Below the pieces are notes generated by a model. It was given only the letters and a program-made list of their open reading frames with translations. It searched no databases and was not told the origin of the DNA. Shown piece by piece: positions 24,704 to 37,103 of a stretch of 64,000 bases of DNA (its first letter is position 1; each line of letters begins with the position of its first letter). The DNA comes from Mangifera indica (taxonomy: Eukaryota > Streptophyta > Magnoliopsida > Sapindales > Anacardiaceae). The DNA is taken from assembly GCF_011075055.1 (NCBI RefSeq), contig NW_025401114.1, forward strand, positions 248,001-312,000, given 5' to 3'. A program made the position numbers and the translations under genes.

Positions 24704-27700
24704 ATGGGAAACTGGTTAAACAAAGAGCCTCCACCGCCGGTGGTTCTCGTACCGCCTCTCTTTGATTTTCCTCCGCTCGCTGCCCGTACCAGGTTCAGTT
24801 TCAATCCCACTACTTATGTCTCCTCTTTAGCTAACTCCTATAAATTCTACTCCAGATTTTTAAAAAGTGATTTTATTGTTTTAATTGACCACACTGAGAC
24901 GACGGTGGTGCAGGATGTTAGAGTCTTCGTATAATTTGTTGTTTGGGAAACTTGCATTGAAATGCCTTTTTGATGATTATTTTGAAGAAGCAAGGCGTTT
25001 TAGCGCTAGAATTATGTTGAAGCCTATTGATGATCCACATGTTGATTTGATTGCAACTGTAATTATCTTGAATTTTTCACCTTTTGTTCTTTGCTGGTGT
25101 TAATAAAATTTTTGGCCTGAGATTGATTTTTTATTTTTTAACACGGTTAGGTTTCAGGTCCACTTGATCATAAGCCTGAAGAAAAAATAGTGGGTAACGC
25201 TTTATTTCGGTGGCAAAGGTGCTTTATTGTTCTGCAGTTGCATGAATTGTGTAATGTAATGAATTGTGAATTAATCATTAACTATGTGTTATTTATGGTT
25301 CAATTGCATGAGCAGTGATGTGGATGATCCTCATACATTCATGGACTTATTTGTATCAAACTCTGATCCGTAAGCAACCATCTTTTGAAGCGAAATGTTG
25401 ATTTCTTTTTTATTACTGGTTTGCTTATTTAAGAGCCATTTGCCTGTAAACATTGCTTTGTCTATTGTGGCTTTAGTGTTTTACAGATAAGGTCATGTTT
25501 GTACTCCCCAAAATTAGGCATTGGAGCATTTGGCATTTTTCCAGCACTAATGAAGAAAAGGTGTGTCCTATTAATAAAACAGACTTCTATGGATTTTTAA
25601 TCTAATTAGTTTAGATACCTATCAAATGTATTCTATTGACAGAGCTTACTATTTTCTGCAGAATATCAACTGAAGACTACGGTGTTATGGGATTGAGATA
25701 TGGATCAGAACGTTTATCATTTGGAGCCACACTTATGCCTTTTGCTGGTATGGAGATCAATGCATACCAATTGGTATAATTTTGGGTGTGTTACGTCATG
25801 GTCCCATAGATTGTAATTTTGCTAGAGTTATCATAATCTTTGCCTTAAGGAATTTGCTTTAAACATGTATCCGTTTTATTGTGTACATTTACTTCTAATA
25901 AGTTTTGTCTACAGCAATGTAATGGTATTGCATTTTTCTTACATTTTTATTGCATTTTAATTTTTCATAACTCTTCATCTTGTTCTGGAGGTCTCTTGCC
26001 TTAATCGCATCTCACCCATTCAGGGATGTGTATGCTGGTGGATGTTTGATGTTTAGCATGCTTGTGGCCAAAAAAGAAATGGCTTTCTTTTATTTGCAAG
26101 GCCAGCTTCAAAACTTATAACTAAGAATACCAGTAGTAATATAATCTGTTTGCAGCACCCTCATTCTTGCTCCCTAGCCCCTTTCCTCCTCACTACCAAT
26201 GACCAAGAATGCTATTGTAAAATGATCTACTCACTTTCAGCACCATCATTATTAGCCCCAGGCCCTTTCTCTCTCTCATAGGATTTTTACTTGATCCACC
26301 TTTGTTTGTCAGTATTAGATTTAGAGATATTGAGTTTTTAATAGCTATTGCCGCGTAATTGGATGTCATGAATTTGAACTTATGAAATTTCATTTATTAA
26401 TGCACAAAATTAACATTGCTATTCTTTGCAGTAAAAGATGAGTTGCCAAAGTGTGCATGGCTGATAAGCAAGATGGGAAGGCTCACTGTTGGAGTACAGT
26501 ATGAGCCACAATGTATGGTTCACATGGTTTAGGCTTCTCTTCCAAAATTTTCAGACATTTGTTAATATATGTTTTATTTCTTTCTTAGTTATAAATTTGC
26601 TTTTAGAATTTGAGTATTGTTTTTTTGATCTTAGTAAATTCATTACTTGATTTTATCTCTAACTTAGAGCATGAGCATGCTTCACTTGTATATGCATTGT
26701 GGATATGTGCTTGTTATATAAATTGAGTATTTAATATCAAGGTTTTACTTATTTTTTCCTTGTTTTTATACATCAACTTAATGATGTAACTTACTCTGTT
26801 CATTTTGTTGCTGCTTTACTAGATGGAGGTAAAGAAGATGTGAAACTTAAAAATTTAACGAATTGGAGTTGTGCTGTTGGCTATGGAGTAGGATCAGGCA
26901 GTCCCTTGAGCCCTTCTTTCAATTTTGGCCTTGAACTTGCTAAAAGTTCCCAGGTGGTTTTTTTCTCTTGGTTTACATTATTTCAAGATCTGCATCTCTA
27001 CTGATTGTTTGTCATAGCATTGTATAGCATAGAGATGATCTTTAATATTTAGCCTTTAATTTTTTAATATTAATGAAGCTCTATGGTGAATAGGCCAATT
27101 GCCTCATCAATTTTTGCTTTTATTTCTTGCATAGATGTACTTATCCTGAAAATGGTGTAAATTACGGCATAATTTGTCAATCATCTCTCATTTATAACAT
27201 GTGAGGCTTACTTTAGTAAATGGATGAATAAGTGAGCCAGTAGTGGAAGCCTCGGCCAGAGTTGGGCTTTAACTCTTTTATTTATCTTATTTATCTTATT
27301 TATACAGATGTTCTTCATTGTTGTTTTCTTACTGTATCTGTAGAAGATTTAATATGCACAAGAATTAGTTCTTATACTAATTTTTAACTGCAGTTCATTG
27401 CCTCATTTTACCAGCACGTAGTGGTCCAAAGACGGGTATGCTCACTGTTTCATCTCCTGCTTTTATTTGAATCTTTATTTTTATTTTTGCATCTGCATTA
27501 ATCCATTAGTAAATTGTTCTGTTGCAACATGTGGCATTATATAAACAGTTGAATTGCATTGGGTTTTCATAAAAGTTGTGTTGCAAAAATATGTCATGGC
27601 TGTTCTATTGTTAATCAATTTCTGGAGTTCTGTTCTTGTATTGAACATAAATAGATTTAGTAGCTAGAACCAGTTTTGGCATGGGCTTGAACAAATACCA

Positions 27701-29006
27701 CCTCAGTCTGCCACTTTGTTTTTTTGTGAAGAATGAAGAACAAATTATTGTTTTTGAATGAAGATTGGTTGTGAACTCAAGCATCAAGCGTATTGCCAAT
27801 GTGTCCAAGACAATAGTTGCATCATATCCACCATTAGATCCCAGGTTACAGAAATATTGCAAACTTCTCTACTATTTCCGTACTATCAAGGAGCGCTTAT
27901 ATTAAATAATGTAGTTGTAGTTTGCAGGTTCCCTTAATGCCATGCCATGATAAGCCTGTGTTTGATCAATTGGAGTATCATTTGTCATTTTTGCGGTCAT
28001 TTTCTCACTTGATATTGGTTGTGTCCAACCTTATTTGCGAGATTCTACTGACAAATTTATAACTGCTTCAACTAAGCAGGTGAAAAACCCCTTTGAAGAA
28101 AATGAAATCGTTGGGATCACAAATTATATTGACTTTGGTTTTGAGTTGCAGACAAGGTATTCTAATTGATAGTGTTGCTTTGTTTAACGTGGTGATATCT
28201 GAGTATAATAGGATAACATTTTACAGGGTTGATGATGCCAAAATATCAAATCATACCCCAGAATCCTCTTTTCAGGTTGCAGCATCGTGGCAAGCCAATA
28301 AAAACTTCTTGCTGAAGGTATTACTCTCAATCTTATGCGAGTAAATATGCTCTAGATCAAGTTTGATACAGATCCACATTTCATCTTCCCAGGGCAAGTT
28401 GGGACCTCTCAGCTCAACAGTGTCTCTGGCATTTAAGTCATGGTGGAAACCGTCTTTTACTTTCAACATTTCAGGTAACTGTAGTTGGTAGATTGCTTCA
28501 TTCATTAATCAGTCAAATTAGACTAGAGATTGCCTGTTATCATTACAAATCTTGGTTCGAATGCATTTGATATGCCATTTATAATTAGTTGTAGAATAAT
28601 CCCCCGTGTAATAGTACTTACCCATTGTCTTGCAGCTACTAGAGATCGTACAACAGGAAAAACACAATATGGATTTGGTCTCAGAGTAGAAAATCTTAGA
28701 GAAGCAAGGTACAATTTATTTCAGTATTTGCTTATATTTAATATTTAGTGAGTTATATTCAGCCGGTCCGAGATTTTTTTGGCAATTCCACTTTTGATAT
28801 ATTAGGCAGCTTACATGGGTGAGCTTGTATCTTGCAGTTATCAAAGAGCTGATCCAAATTTCGTAATGCTGACACCAAGCAAAGAGCATCTGGCGGAGGG
28901 TAGAATTTGGAAAATTGGCGAGAGACCAATGCTGCAATCGGATATAAATGCCGGAAATTTCGAAGACTTCCCCAGGGAACTAAGGCCGATGAGGAAAATT
29001 TTGTAA
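24704..29006 (+). CDS. Tom40/VDAC-like eukaryotic porin family protein
   Basis: Fourteen exons (24704-24792, 24914-25058, 25151-25218, 25316-25369, 25492-25560, 25662-25747, 26432-26512, 26823-26953, 27394-27435, 28080-28156, 28227-28317, 28393-28474, 28636-28708, 28838-29006) join in frame to 418 residues. The N-terminus MGNWLNKEPPPPVVLVPPLFDFPPLAARTR and later blocks (YGVMGLRYGS, GSGSPLSPSFNFGLELAKSSQ, AASWQANKNFLLK, YGFGLRVENLREAS) match the plant eukaryotic-porin protein typified by At1g50400. The family forms beta-barrels in the mitochondrial outer membrane, and the assignment to transport or import is by family only. Exon 5 is unusual: the obvious acceptor TTTACAG at 25486 puts a stop in frame, whereas using AG at 25490-25491 restores it, with a few residues fewer than relatives. 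Only 363 bases separate it from the next gene. Confidence 0.83.
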
Positions 29007-29369
29007 ATTTGACTCTGTTTGCCTCTTCCTAAGTAGGAAAATTATTCCCGTGGTCATAGTTGTGCAGTTTTGGCATTTATGTATGTGTTTCTTTGCATAG
29101 TTGCATAAAACAATGACATTGAATTACTTCAAAATTTAAATGAATCCTGTTTATAAGCAAAAAATCTGGGCGTCCAATAGGATTTCACATGATCGATATT
29201 AAAATAATTACAAAAAAAATCTCCTGATAGAAAGATTGAATAAATAAAGAGGGCCTTAATCGTATCGTTTCATCGTCCAGCTCCTATACCACGCTTCCAT
29301 TTAACCGATTTAGTGATAAAAAGCATTTCAACTCCAACTAAGCAACCCTTCAGAGACTTGAGCTTGAAA

Positions 29370-32300
29370 ATGGCTTCTTATTCATTCATTTCCGCAATTT
29401 TCCTTTCCAATCCTGTCCTATTTTCTCGCTCTCCAAACAGGCTGCAGCTACTACCACGACCACTCAACACCACTACTTTTTATCTCTCCAAATCCCTTTC
29501 TCTTCACTACAAAACTCCCACCACCACCACCACCTCTCTGTCCGGCACTACTCACAGTCATTCTACTACCTCCAAAATCCTCCTATTTACCAAAAAGTTG
29601 TTCTTCTCTTCACCTCTAGACTCCTTCTTTGTCTTCTGTACTTCTGTTGTTTTGTCCTTTTCTCTTCTCCTCACGAACGTTGATTCCGCCTCTGCTTTCG
29701 TCGTCACTCCGCAGCGTAAGCTTCAGACCGATGAGCTCGCCACTGTTCGTCTCTTCCAAGAGAACACTCCTTCTGTTGTTTATATTACCAATCTCGCTGC
29801 AAGGTACTTACTAATTATTTAATCATGTTTTGATTTTAAATTTTGTTAAATGTTCAAATTTGTGAATTTCTACTATCATACAGGCAGGATGCCTTTACTT
29901 TGGATGTGCTGGAGGTCCCTCAAGGATCTGGATCGGGTTTCGTATGGGATAAAGATGGTCACATTGTGACCAATTATCATGTCATTCGTGGCGCATCTGA
30001 TCTCAAGTTAGTTTCTTTTCTTTCTTGTTTTTTATTTCATTCATTTTACTCATGGTACTGATGTGCCTAAGTTGCTTTAAACCTTAACTTATTTTAACCA
30101 TCAAATATATTTAATTAAAAGAGAAAAGTGGAGCAAGCTTACAATATATTGTGGGTAAGACTTTGCACTAACAATGAATACTAATTTGTATACTAACCAT
30201 AGTTTGGAGCAAGTCATTGGGTGTTATTTTATTATAAAATTATGTGTACACATTTTTAATACATAATTTGGATACATAATGATTTATCATCCTGTAATCG
30301 GATTATTTTGAATTGAAAATAAAGTAACATTTAATCATATAATGATACATCATTTATATACTCAATTGTATACTAAAAGTGTATACACATAACATTATCC
30401 ATTATTTTATCGCTAATTCAAAATCATATCATCATATAGTGACACCTTATAGTTATTACAAAAATTAGTTCTCATAGTTTTATTGATATATTTTTTGTTT
30501 GAGAAAAAAAATGTATACATGATAAGTGGTGGGATATGGGATTACTTTGGTATGATAAAATATTGGGGGTGTGTAGTTAAAAATACAAAATATAAGGGGA
30601 CTAACAGAATTGTCCATGGTCAGTTGGGGCATGAGCCCCCTCCCAGCCCATTATGGTTTCCTCCTTGATAACATCAAAATGTTAAATGTACTTGAAAGAG
30701 GAGTTTGTATACTTATTGGGTGTGGGATAAGTTTAACACCAGCATTGTTATCACATATGGTCTTGATGATACTTAAGGTCATATATATAATACATTTACA
30801 ACATTTATATGTGTATGCAAATTTATTATCAGCTAAGTAATTTTTTCTGGTGTTTGTGATGATTGAAGTTGCAATTATTACTTATGTAACCAAAAGCGTG
30901 TTATTTTGTTGCTGTAACTGGAATTTAGTCCTAGTAATACAGGCACAACTTATACCTTAAATTATTTCATTATTCAGACTTTGGTTGCTGCTTTATGCTT
31001 TTAACTTATCAGATGCACAAGTCTTGGAGGTTGGAGGTTAAATGAAAAAATTGCTTGACTAATTTTTGCATTGGTTGTCATGTTTAGTTACTTGTAATGT
31101 AACCTGAGTTAGAAGTTACATCTGTTATCCATGGCCACAGTTTTGTAATATCATCCAACTGTCCGTTATAGTGATAAGATATTATAGGCCATGCTGATCT
31201 TAATTAGTTTTTAGTAATAGGGCATTGTGCATTGTATTAGCAAAAGAGTGCAAAAGTCATTGCCAGTATATATCTACGCTAAAATAAGGGCTAAAGCACC
31301 TCATATGTAACTATTTCATGTTTATATAGTCATAATGATGGACGGTTGGTGTCCCTTTATTTTTCATGTACCTGGTACCTAATGACTGTCTGCCATGTTG
31401 CACCAATTTCTTAGCAGTCAAATATGTGAGTTAAGTTATAGCTAGACAGTAGATGTTGCTGTGTCACTCTTGCTACTGGCATTTAAATTTGCACCAGTGA
31501 TGTACAGGGTCACTCTTGCCGATCAGTCAACTTATGATGCAAACGTTGTTGGATTTGACCAAGACAAAGATGTTGCTGTGTTGCGTATTAAGGCACCCAA
31601 AGACAAACTAAGACCTATGCCCATTGGAGTCTCTGCAGACTTGCTTGTTGGTCAAAAAGTATATGCTATTGGCAATCCTGTGAGTATGCTTCTCTATTAT
31701 TCTTTAACAATGTTTTACATGATTGCATGGTTGGCTTCTATCTATTTAATATTCTGTTAGCCGTTTGAGACTACACATTAACTTATAATATGTATAATTA
31801 TAGAAGATATGGTGAAGTTTTGATTTAAAAAGGAGATTGTCATTTCTGTCATAGATAGCTCAAAGGATGGACTACATTCACTTTGTTTTCATTTGCCAAA
31901 TATTTCAGTTGGGGAATGATTGAACGTGTGTATTTTTAATGTATGCATGGATTTATTTTCCTAGATTCTTTGATTATCAATTGTGCTTTGTTTAGTATGA
32001 AGATCCAATTTCACTAAAGTTGTAGTCGACTACTTCTAACTTGATTAAAAATTTTTGCCTATTGTTAAAATATGAATAAATGATATTTCTAATATTTTCA
32101 ATTATATGAATGATTCATGAATTTATACTGATCATATATCCTATATAAGGAAATATAAATCAGTATAATCAATATACAATAATATTAAAAGGGAAAACAC
32201 ATATTTAGAATATTTGCTAACCTAGGAAATCATATATTTATAATATATTTTAACATAGAAAATAATATATTTGAAATATATTCTAACACCTATCATCCAA

Positions 32301-34347
32301 GTCCCAGATAAAAACTTAAGCATATCACTAACAACATCTAAGAACCTTGTCATAACATCGAAGTTACTGATCGTACTTTACAAGTTTCATTATGTTTTCT
32401 TATTTCACAATAAGATTCTAATTGATGTTTATGCTTTTGCAGTTTGGCCTTGACCATACCCTAACAACTGGTGTGATCAGGTAAAAATAAATTAATATTT
32501 ATCTTCTTAAAGCTTGTATATTTGACACAATTATGATTTAACTATATGCGATTTAACGTGTTTTTTTATGTCAACTGTAGTGGGCTTCGCCGAGAAATTA
32601 GTTCTGCTGCTACTGGCCGTCCAATTCAAGATGTTATACAAACAGACGCTGCCATTAACCCTGGAAATAGTGGAGGTCCACTTCTTGACAGTTCAGGAAG
32701 CCTTATTGGAATAAATACAGCTATTTATTCTCCTTCTGGTGCTTCCACTGGTGTTGGATTTTCTATTCCAGTTGACACGGTGAGTTATTTGTTTATGGAT
32801 TGGCTTTTATGTTGATGAGGAAAACCTTGCCATTTGTCATATATATTGAACTAGGATGCATGACCTTTTTTTTTACACTTAAAATATTTTTCTTCATTCA
32901 TATGTTTCAGGTAAATGGCATTGTTGACCAGATAGTGAAGTTCGGCAAGGTGACAAGACCTATTTTAGGGATTAAGTTTGCACCTGATCAGTCAGTGGAG
33001 CAGTTAGGTGTAAGTGGGGTACTCGTCTTAGATGCTCCAGCAAATGGTCCAGCTGGCAAAGCGGTATGTATGATCATTTTTTTGACAAATTTAACTTTCA
33101 TTTGCTATAAAACTAAAATTATGTTCTATTTATGTTGAAGCTTTTCCTTAATTTTAATGTTAGAAGACTGAAGGTTTTTTGCTTCCTTTTTGGGTAGGGC
33201 TGATCAGTTTTGTTGTGCAGGGTCTACTACCAACTAAAAGGGATGCCTATGGTAGACTCATATTAGGTGACATCATAACATCTATGAATGGAAAAAAGGT
33301 CACAAATGGCAGTGACTTGTACAGAATTCTTGACCAATGTAAAGTTGGTGATAAGGTACAATGTAATTCTTTTTCGTTGATCTCATGTCACGTTTCTTTC
33401 TGGTGGAAACATGGGATGGTCAAATATGGTTTTGCATGTATTCATATTGGAATTTTTCTATATTTCAATAAGAATGAGATCTATAGTGTTGCATGCTTAT
33501 GCTAAATGGTTGTGTTGGAAGAGTTTTTTTTTTTTCAAATGTTGACACTTATGTAGAGTTATTGTCTGAAATAATGATATTTTGGTTCTATAGATCATTA
33601 AATATTTGCATCAATATTCGTAATGCTATGGCTAGTGATACATCTTAGCCATGATGCAACTGATGTGTTATACGGCCAGGACTTTGTCATTACAAACTAA
33701 ACTATGCTCAAACATGCACCACATGGATGAAACTAGAAATTTAATTTTAGGGTGACCAGGAGGTAGAATTTTAACATCAGTAGGGAACGAGGGATGAAGG
33801 GATTTTACATTTGGAAGACATTGTATGCACCTCTTCCATTGCATTCACACATGTACTTCTCTTATACAGCATGCTAGAGTATATGCTCTGGCAACTGAGT
33901 ATAAAGCCTGAGGAATGTACTGCAAGTTTTGTTCATATCAGGATTAGATTGTCTTATACAATCATGTTCGGATTCGGTATCTTGCACTAACATTTTCATT
34001 GTATGCTTCACTTTTCGAATGTAGCCTTATAAAATTTAAATTTGTATTACAAGGAGTTTCTTTCAAATGTTATATGATAACTCCAGTTTATGGGGCATAT
34101 TAAAATGATATTATGAACCCATATATGAATCATTGAATAATATATGATTAAGCCTCTGCCCTACTTTTAGAGTGGTTGCTTCAATAAACTTTCTTTTAAT
34201 ATCTAATGTAAAACACTAGTCACTGGATTCTGTAATTTATAGCTATTCATTTTAATTTTTTATTTCCAGGTGACTGTGGAGGTGTTGCGTGGTGATCATA
34301 AGGAGAAGATCCCTGTAACACTAGAACCAAAGGCAGATGAGTCTTAG
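29370..34347 (+). CDS. DEG1: Chloroplast thylakoid-lumen serine protease DEG1 (Deg/HtrA)
   Basis: Eight exons (29370-29803, 29884-30006, 31508-31679, 32443-32480, 32581-32779, 32911-33063, 33221-33355, 34270-34347) join in frame to 443 residues, close to the 439 of Arabidopsis DEG1. A Ser/Thr-rich plastid transit peptide is followed by a hydrophobic lumen-targeting segment (about 98-118). The trypsin-like domain has His177 (TNYHV), Asp207 (DKDVAVL) and Ser286 (GNSGGP), all present. A single C-terminal PDZ domain follows (about 330-440). DEG1 is an ATP-independent protease and chaperone on the lumenal side of thylakoids and helps degrade photodamaged photosystem II proteins. The start at 29370 is the first ATG, because the frame upstream to 29313 opens only with GTG. 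Introns 2 and 3 are long (1.5 and 0.76 kb) and carry AT-rich insertions. Confidence 0.95.
30195..30410. repeat. AT-rich MITE-like insertion in DEG1 intron 2
   Basis: The two ends are imperfect inverted repeats: TTATGTGTACACATTTTTAATACATAATTT near 30240-30270 pairs with the segment around 30360-30390. The core AAAGTAATATTTAATCATATAATGATACA recurs at about 20336 and, diverged or inverted, at about 2570 and 58620. No target duplication was identified. Confidence 0.45.
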
Positions 34348-34399
34348 TATGACACATGGACTTGCTTCTCTATCTCTGTGCATATACGGTAAGATGCCA

Positions 34400-35019
34400 A
34401 TATTTTTGTGGTACTCCTTTTAAAAGGGTCTTGTGCATATCTTAAAAATTGTATTATCTTTCATATTCAAGTTTCCACTACATGGATGAAGCAATATTGT
34501 CTGTAACATTCTCAGCTTCCTGAAATTTACAAGGGCTTCAATTTCATCTACCTTTTAGAAAAAGCATTCAATCTTAAACATTTTGCCCACTTCCTTATGA
34601 ATATATAGTTATTGAATATCCATTATTGACCTTGTGACATGAAGAAGAGTAATGGAGTCATAGTCTCCCTCCGACTGTCCATTTATTATGTAGGGTTTAA
34701 ATATGTGACAGACAAAAGAGGCTATTGATTATATGGTGCATAAATAATACGTAAAAGAAAGAGTACTGAATGTTGATGTATGCAGGACCTTACTGCCCAA
34801 TTGGTGTGGGCATATTCAATGCCTCCATGCTTCATCAAAATCTTGTCTTTAACTTATAATTAGCTCGCAGGGTATTTACATATTTAAGAAAGAAAGCTTT
34901 TGTCCCACTTAACCTTGAAAACAATGAATCGGCATCTTATTAGGAGATTGATGGCAGTCGGAGTTTGGAATGGGTATCATTGATTGAATCGCTAAAATGC
35001 AGTTGAAAATAAGTACTAC
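34400..35019. other. 3' flank of DEG1, no further gene recognised
   Basis: The DEG1 3' untranslated region probably lies at the start of this stretch. The rest shows no recognisable coding or repeat structure. Confidence 0.4.
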
Positions 35020-36030
35020 TATTCTTCTTTAATCCAGTTTTCTCACCCGTGAGCTGTTAAAATGGATGATTTCTGTTTGCATAAGGGTAAAATGTCTATT
35101 TTACCCTTGTTAGATAAAATGACAAAAATACCCCTCAATTTAATTTCTCAAAATTAATGTGAGAGTTTTATCATTCACCCCCCTTAGGTTTTAGAAACTA
35201 ACATTTTCACCCCACGGCAGATGCAAAATACCCCTCAACTTTAAAAACTAACATTTTCACCCCAAACCTAGGGTTTCCATATTTTTCAAAATACAGCCGC
35301 CCCCCATAACTTTCAAAACTAGCATTTCACCCCCATTCTCCAACTTCAACTCCGGACGTCTTCTCCGGCCTCGTCACCGGCCTCCTCCTTCTCTTGGTGC
35401 GACGGCGGTGGTGCGACGAAGAGATCTTTCTCTCCTCATCGCACGGTGCGACGAAGAGACGGAGATCCCTTCGTCGCACGATGCGACGAAGAGACAGAGA
35501 TGGGGGGCGTCGATCTGGAAGAACAGACGGAGATGGGAGATCTGGAAGAACAGACGGAGACGGAGATGGGGGGCGTCGATCTGGAAGAACAAACGAAGAG
35601 ACGGAGACGGAGATCTGGAAGAACAGACGAAGCGTCGTCGTCGTCGAAGCGTCCCTCGTCGAAGCGTCGTCGTTTGTAGTCGTCGTCGAAGCGTCGTCCT
35701 TCGTCGTCCTTTGTAGTCGGAGATGGGAGATCGGTCGAATGCGTCGGCCGTCGATGGTGGCCGGAGAAGGAAGCAAACCCCAAGGGTGCAATCTAAACTT
35801 TTCAAACTTTGAGGATGGGTTAGTTATTAGTTTTTAAAACCTGGAGGGGGGAAACGGTAAAATTTAAAAATTTTAATGTTTTAAATAGCAAATGACGATT
35901 TTGCCCCTGTCCCTAACTGAAAAATTGGACGGCAGTTTGGTCACGGATGGGAAAACTGGATTTTCATCTGCCGTTGGTGGCAAGTTGAGAACGCATCAAA
36001 AGTTGGGTGGGAAATAGTCCTTCTCCCTTT
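35020..36030. mobile_element. Diverged foldback MITE with GC-rich core
   Basis: The right end (GGGTGGGAAATAGTCCTTCTCCC near 36008-36030) matches the foldback family. Motifs such as CCCCAAACCTAGGGTTT (about 35260) and AAACCTGGAGGGGGGAAA (about 35840) recur in inverted positions, as in the other copies. The left end is degenerate, so the start is approximate and no target duplication was found. The GC-rich centre at 35340-35760 opens reading frames in all six frames. These are low-complexity artefacts. Confidence 0.55.
35498..35630 (+). repeat. Short tandem array of GATCTGGAAGAACAGACGGAG units
   Basis: About four units built on GATCTGGAAGAACA(G/A)ACG, separated by GGAGATGG or GACGAAGAG spacers. 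The array sits in the core of the foldback element and explains the many overlapping Arg-rich open frames there. Confidence 0.85.
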
Positions 36031-36325
36031 CTTAAATGTAATTTGATGAATTGGGATTTATCAAGATGCGTGCCAGGACTGGCTGAGACAGTAAGAGTAA
36101 CTAAACTAATCCAAAGTCGGCACCATTTATGTTTGGGGAAATCATCAGTATCAGTCTACTAACTTCTCTTTATATCCATCTTAATTATTATTTAGTCAAC
36201 CTTACGTGGAAATGTGATTCCACGACACAGTGTTTATATGCAAAAGAAACTCCACAAATTTTTTGCCAAAACTCTTCTCTTTCACTATCTTGCTCTCTCT
36301 TTTAAAGGAAGAAGAAGGGATCATA

Positions 36326-36465
36326 ATGACAAAGACAAAGCCGATACAAGGAAATGAAAACCGATATAAGAAAGGTTTATGGACAGCTGAAGAAGACTGA
36401 AGACTAGACACTAAAGGATTATATCAAAATGCGGCAATGGAGTCGTATTGCCAAGAAATTATTAG
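36326..36465 (+). pseudogene. Relic of an R2R3-MYB exon 1
   Basis: From the ATG at 36326 the frame reads NRYKKGLWTAEED, then a stop (TGA). After a small shift in frame it continues as KDYIKMRQWSRIAKK. This matches the start of a plant R2 MYB repeat (KKGLWTxEED...DYIKxxGxGxWxxIAK), with the first tryptophan, the acidic EED motif and the second tryptophan conserved. Nothing of the rest of R2 or of R3 follows. It is a broken fragment, and the subgroup is not determinable. Confidence 0.65.
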
Positions 36466-36929
36466 CATTTCATTTATTCTCTTCATTTGTGTTACAAAAG
36501 TGACTTAGAAATTTTTTCATAAAGCTGACTTGAACTTGAACTGCTGACAAATCTGCTGATGTGTTATGGTGTAAATAAAGAATAAGTGTGCTTAAGACCA
36601 AGTTTTTAGGGAGCTAGTTGTTTACTTTTAAACTGTTAGTTATGTTTTTATATGCTCACTTTCAAGATTGTTCACTTTGCATGAATGATACTAAGTTGAT
36701 GAAAGAGAATTTAAGAACCATGCACGACCGTTCATCTTCACAAAATTTTAAATTTAAATAAACTCAAATAAATTAAAATAACAAGAATTCTCTTGAGACT
36801 TATCAATGGGTATTATATAATATGATCATGATGACAATCATATCTGTAGCAAATGTTCATATGTTTAAATGATCAAACTTAATGATTTGGACTATATATA
36901 TAGTAAAATTATTATGATAACATTTAAAT

Positions 36930-37103
36930 ATTTGATAGATGTTAGAATATATTAGAGTTTTAAATAAAATAACGTTCTTGCCATTTTAGTTAACTAATTT
37001 TCACTCGGGAAATTGATAAACAGTTGAAAAAACAACTTTTCAAACTTTAAACAGTTAAAAATTTCGTTTTGTCAAAGTTTGAGTGGAAAATAGTCTTTTG
37101 GTC
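36930..37103. repeat. Right-end remnant of a foldback MITE
   Basis: The segment ends TTTGAGTGGAAAATAGTCTTTTGG, the family's right terminus, preceded by the usual AT-rich subterminal DNA. The left half is missing or unrecognisable. Confidence 0.5.

Noticed and set aside
27611..27862. 83-residue minus-strand frame in intron 9 of the porin gene
   Set aside because: No recognisable domain, and it lies antisense in an AT-rich intron.
29313..29369. Upstream extension of DEG1
   Set aside because: The frame is open but begins with GTG rather than ATG; the ATG at 29370 starts a normal transit peptide and gives a length close to Arabidopsis DEG1.
35327..35837. Several overlapping 100-150-residue Arg/Ser-rich open frames on both strands
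   Set aside because: All come from the tandem GACGAAGAG / GATCTGGAAGAACA repeats in a foldback element; open frames in every phase are expected there.
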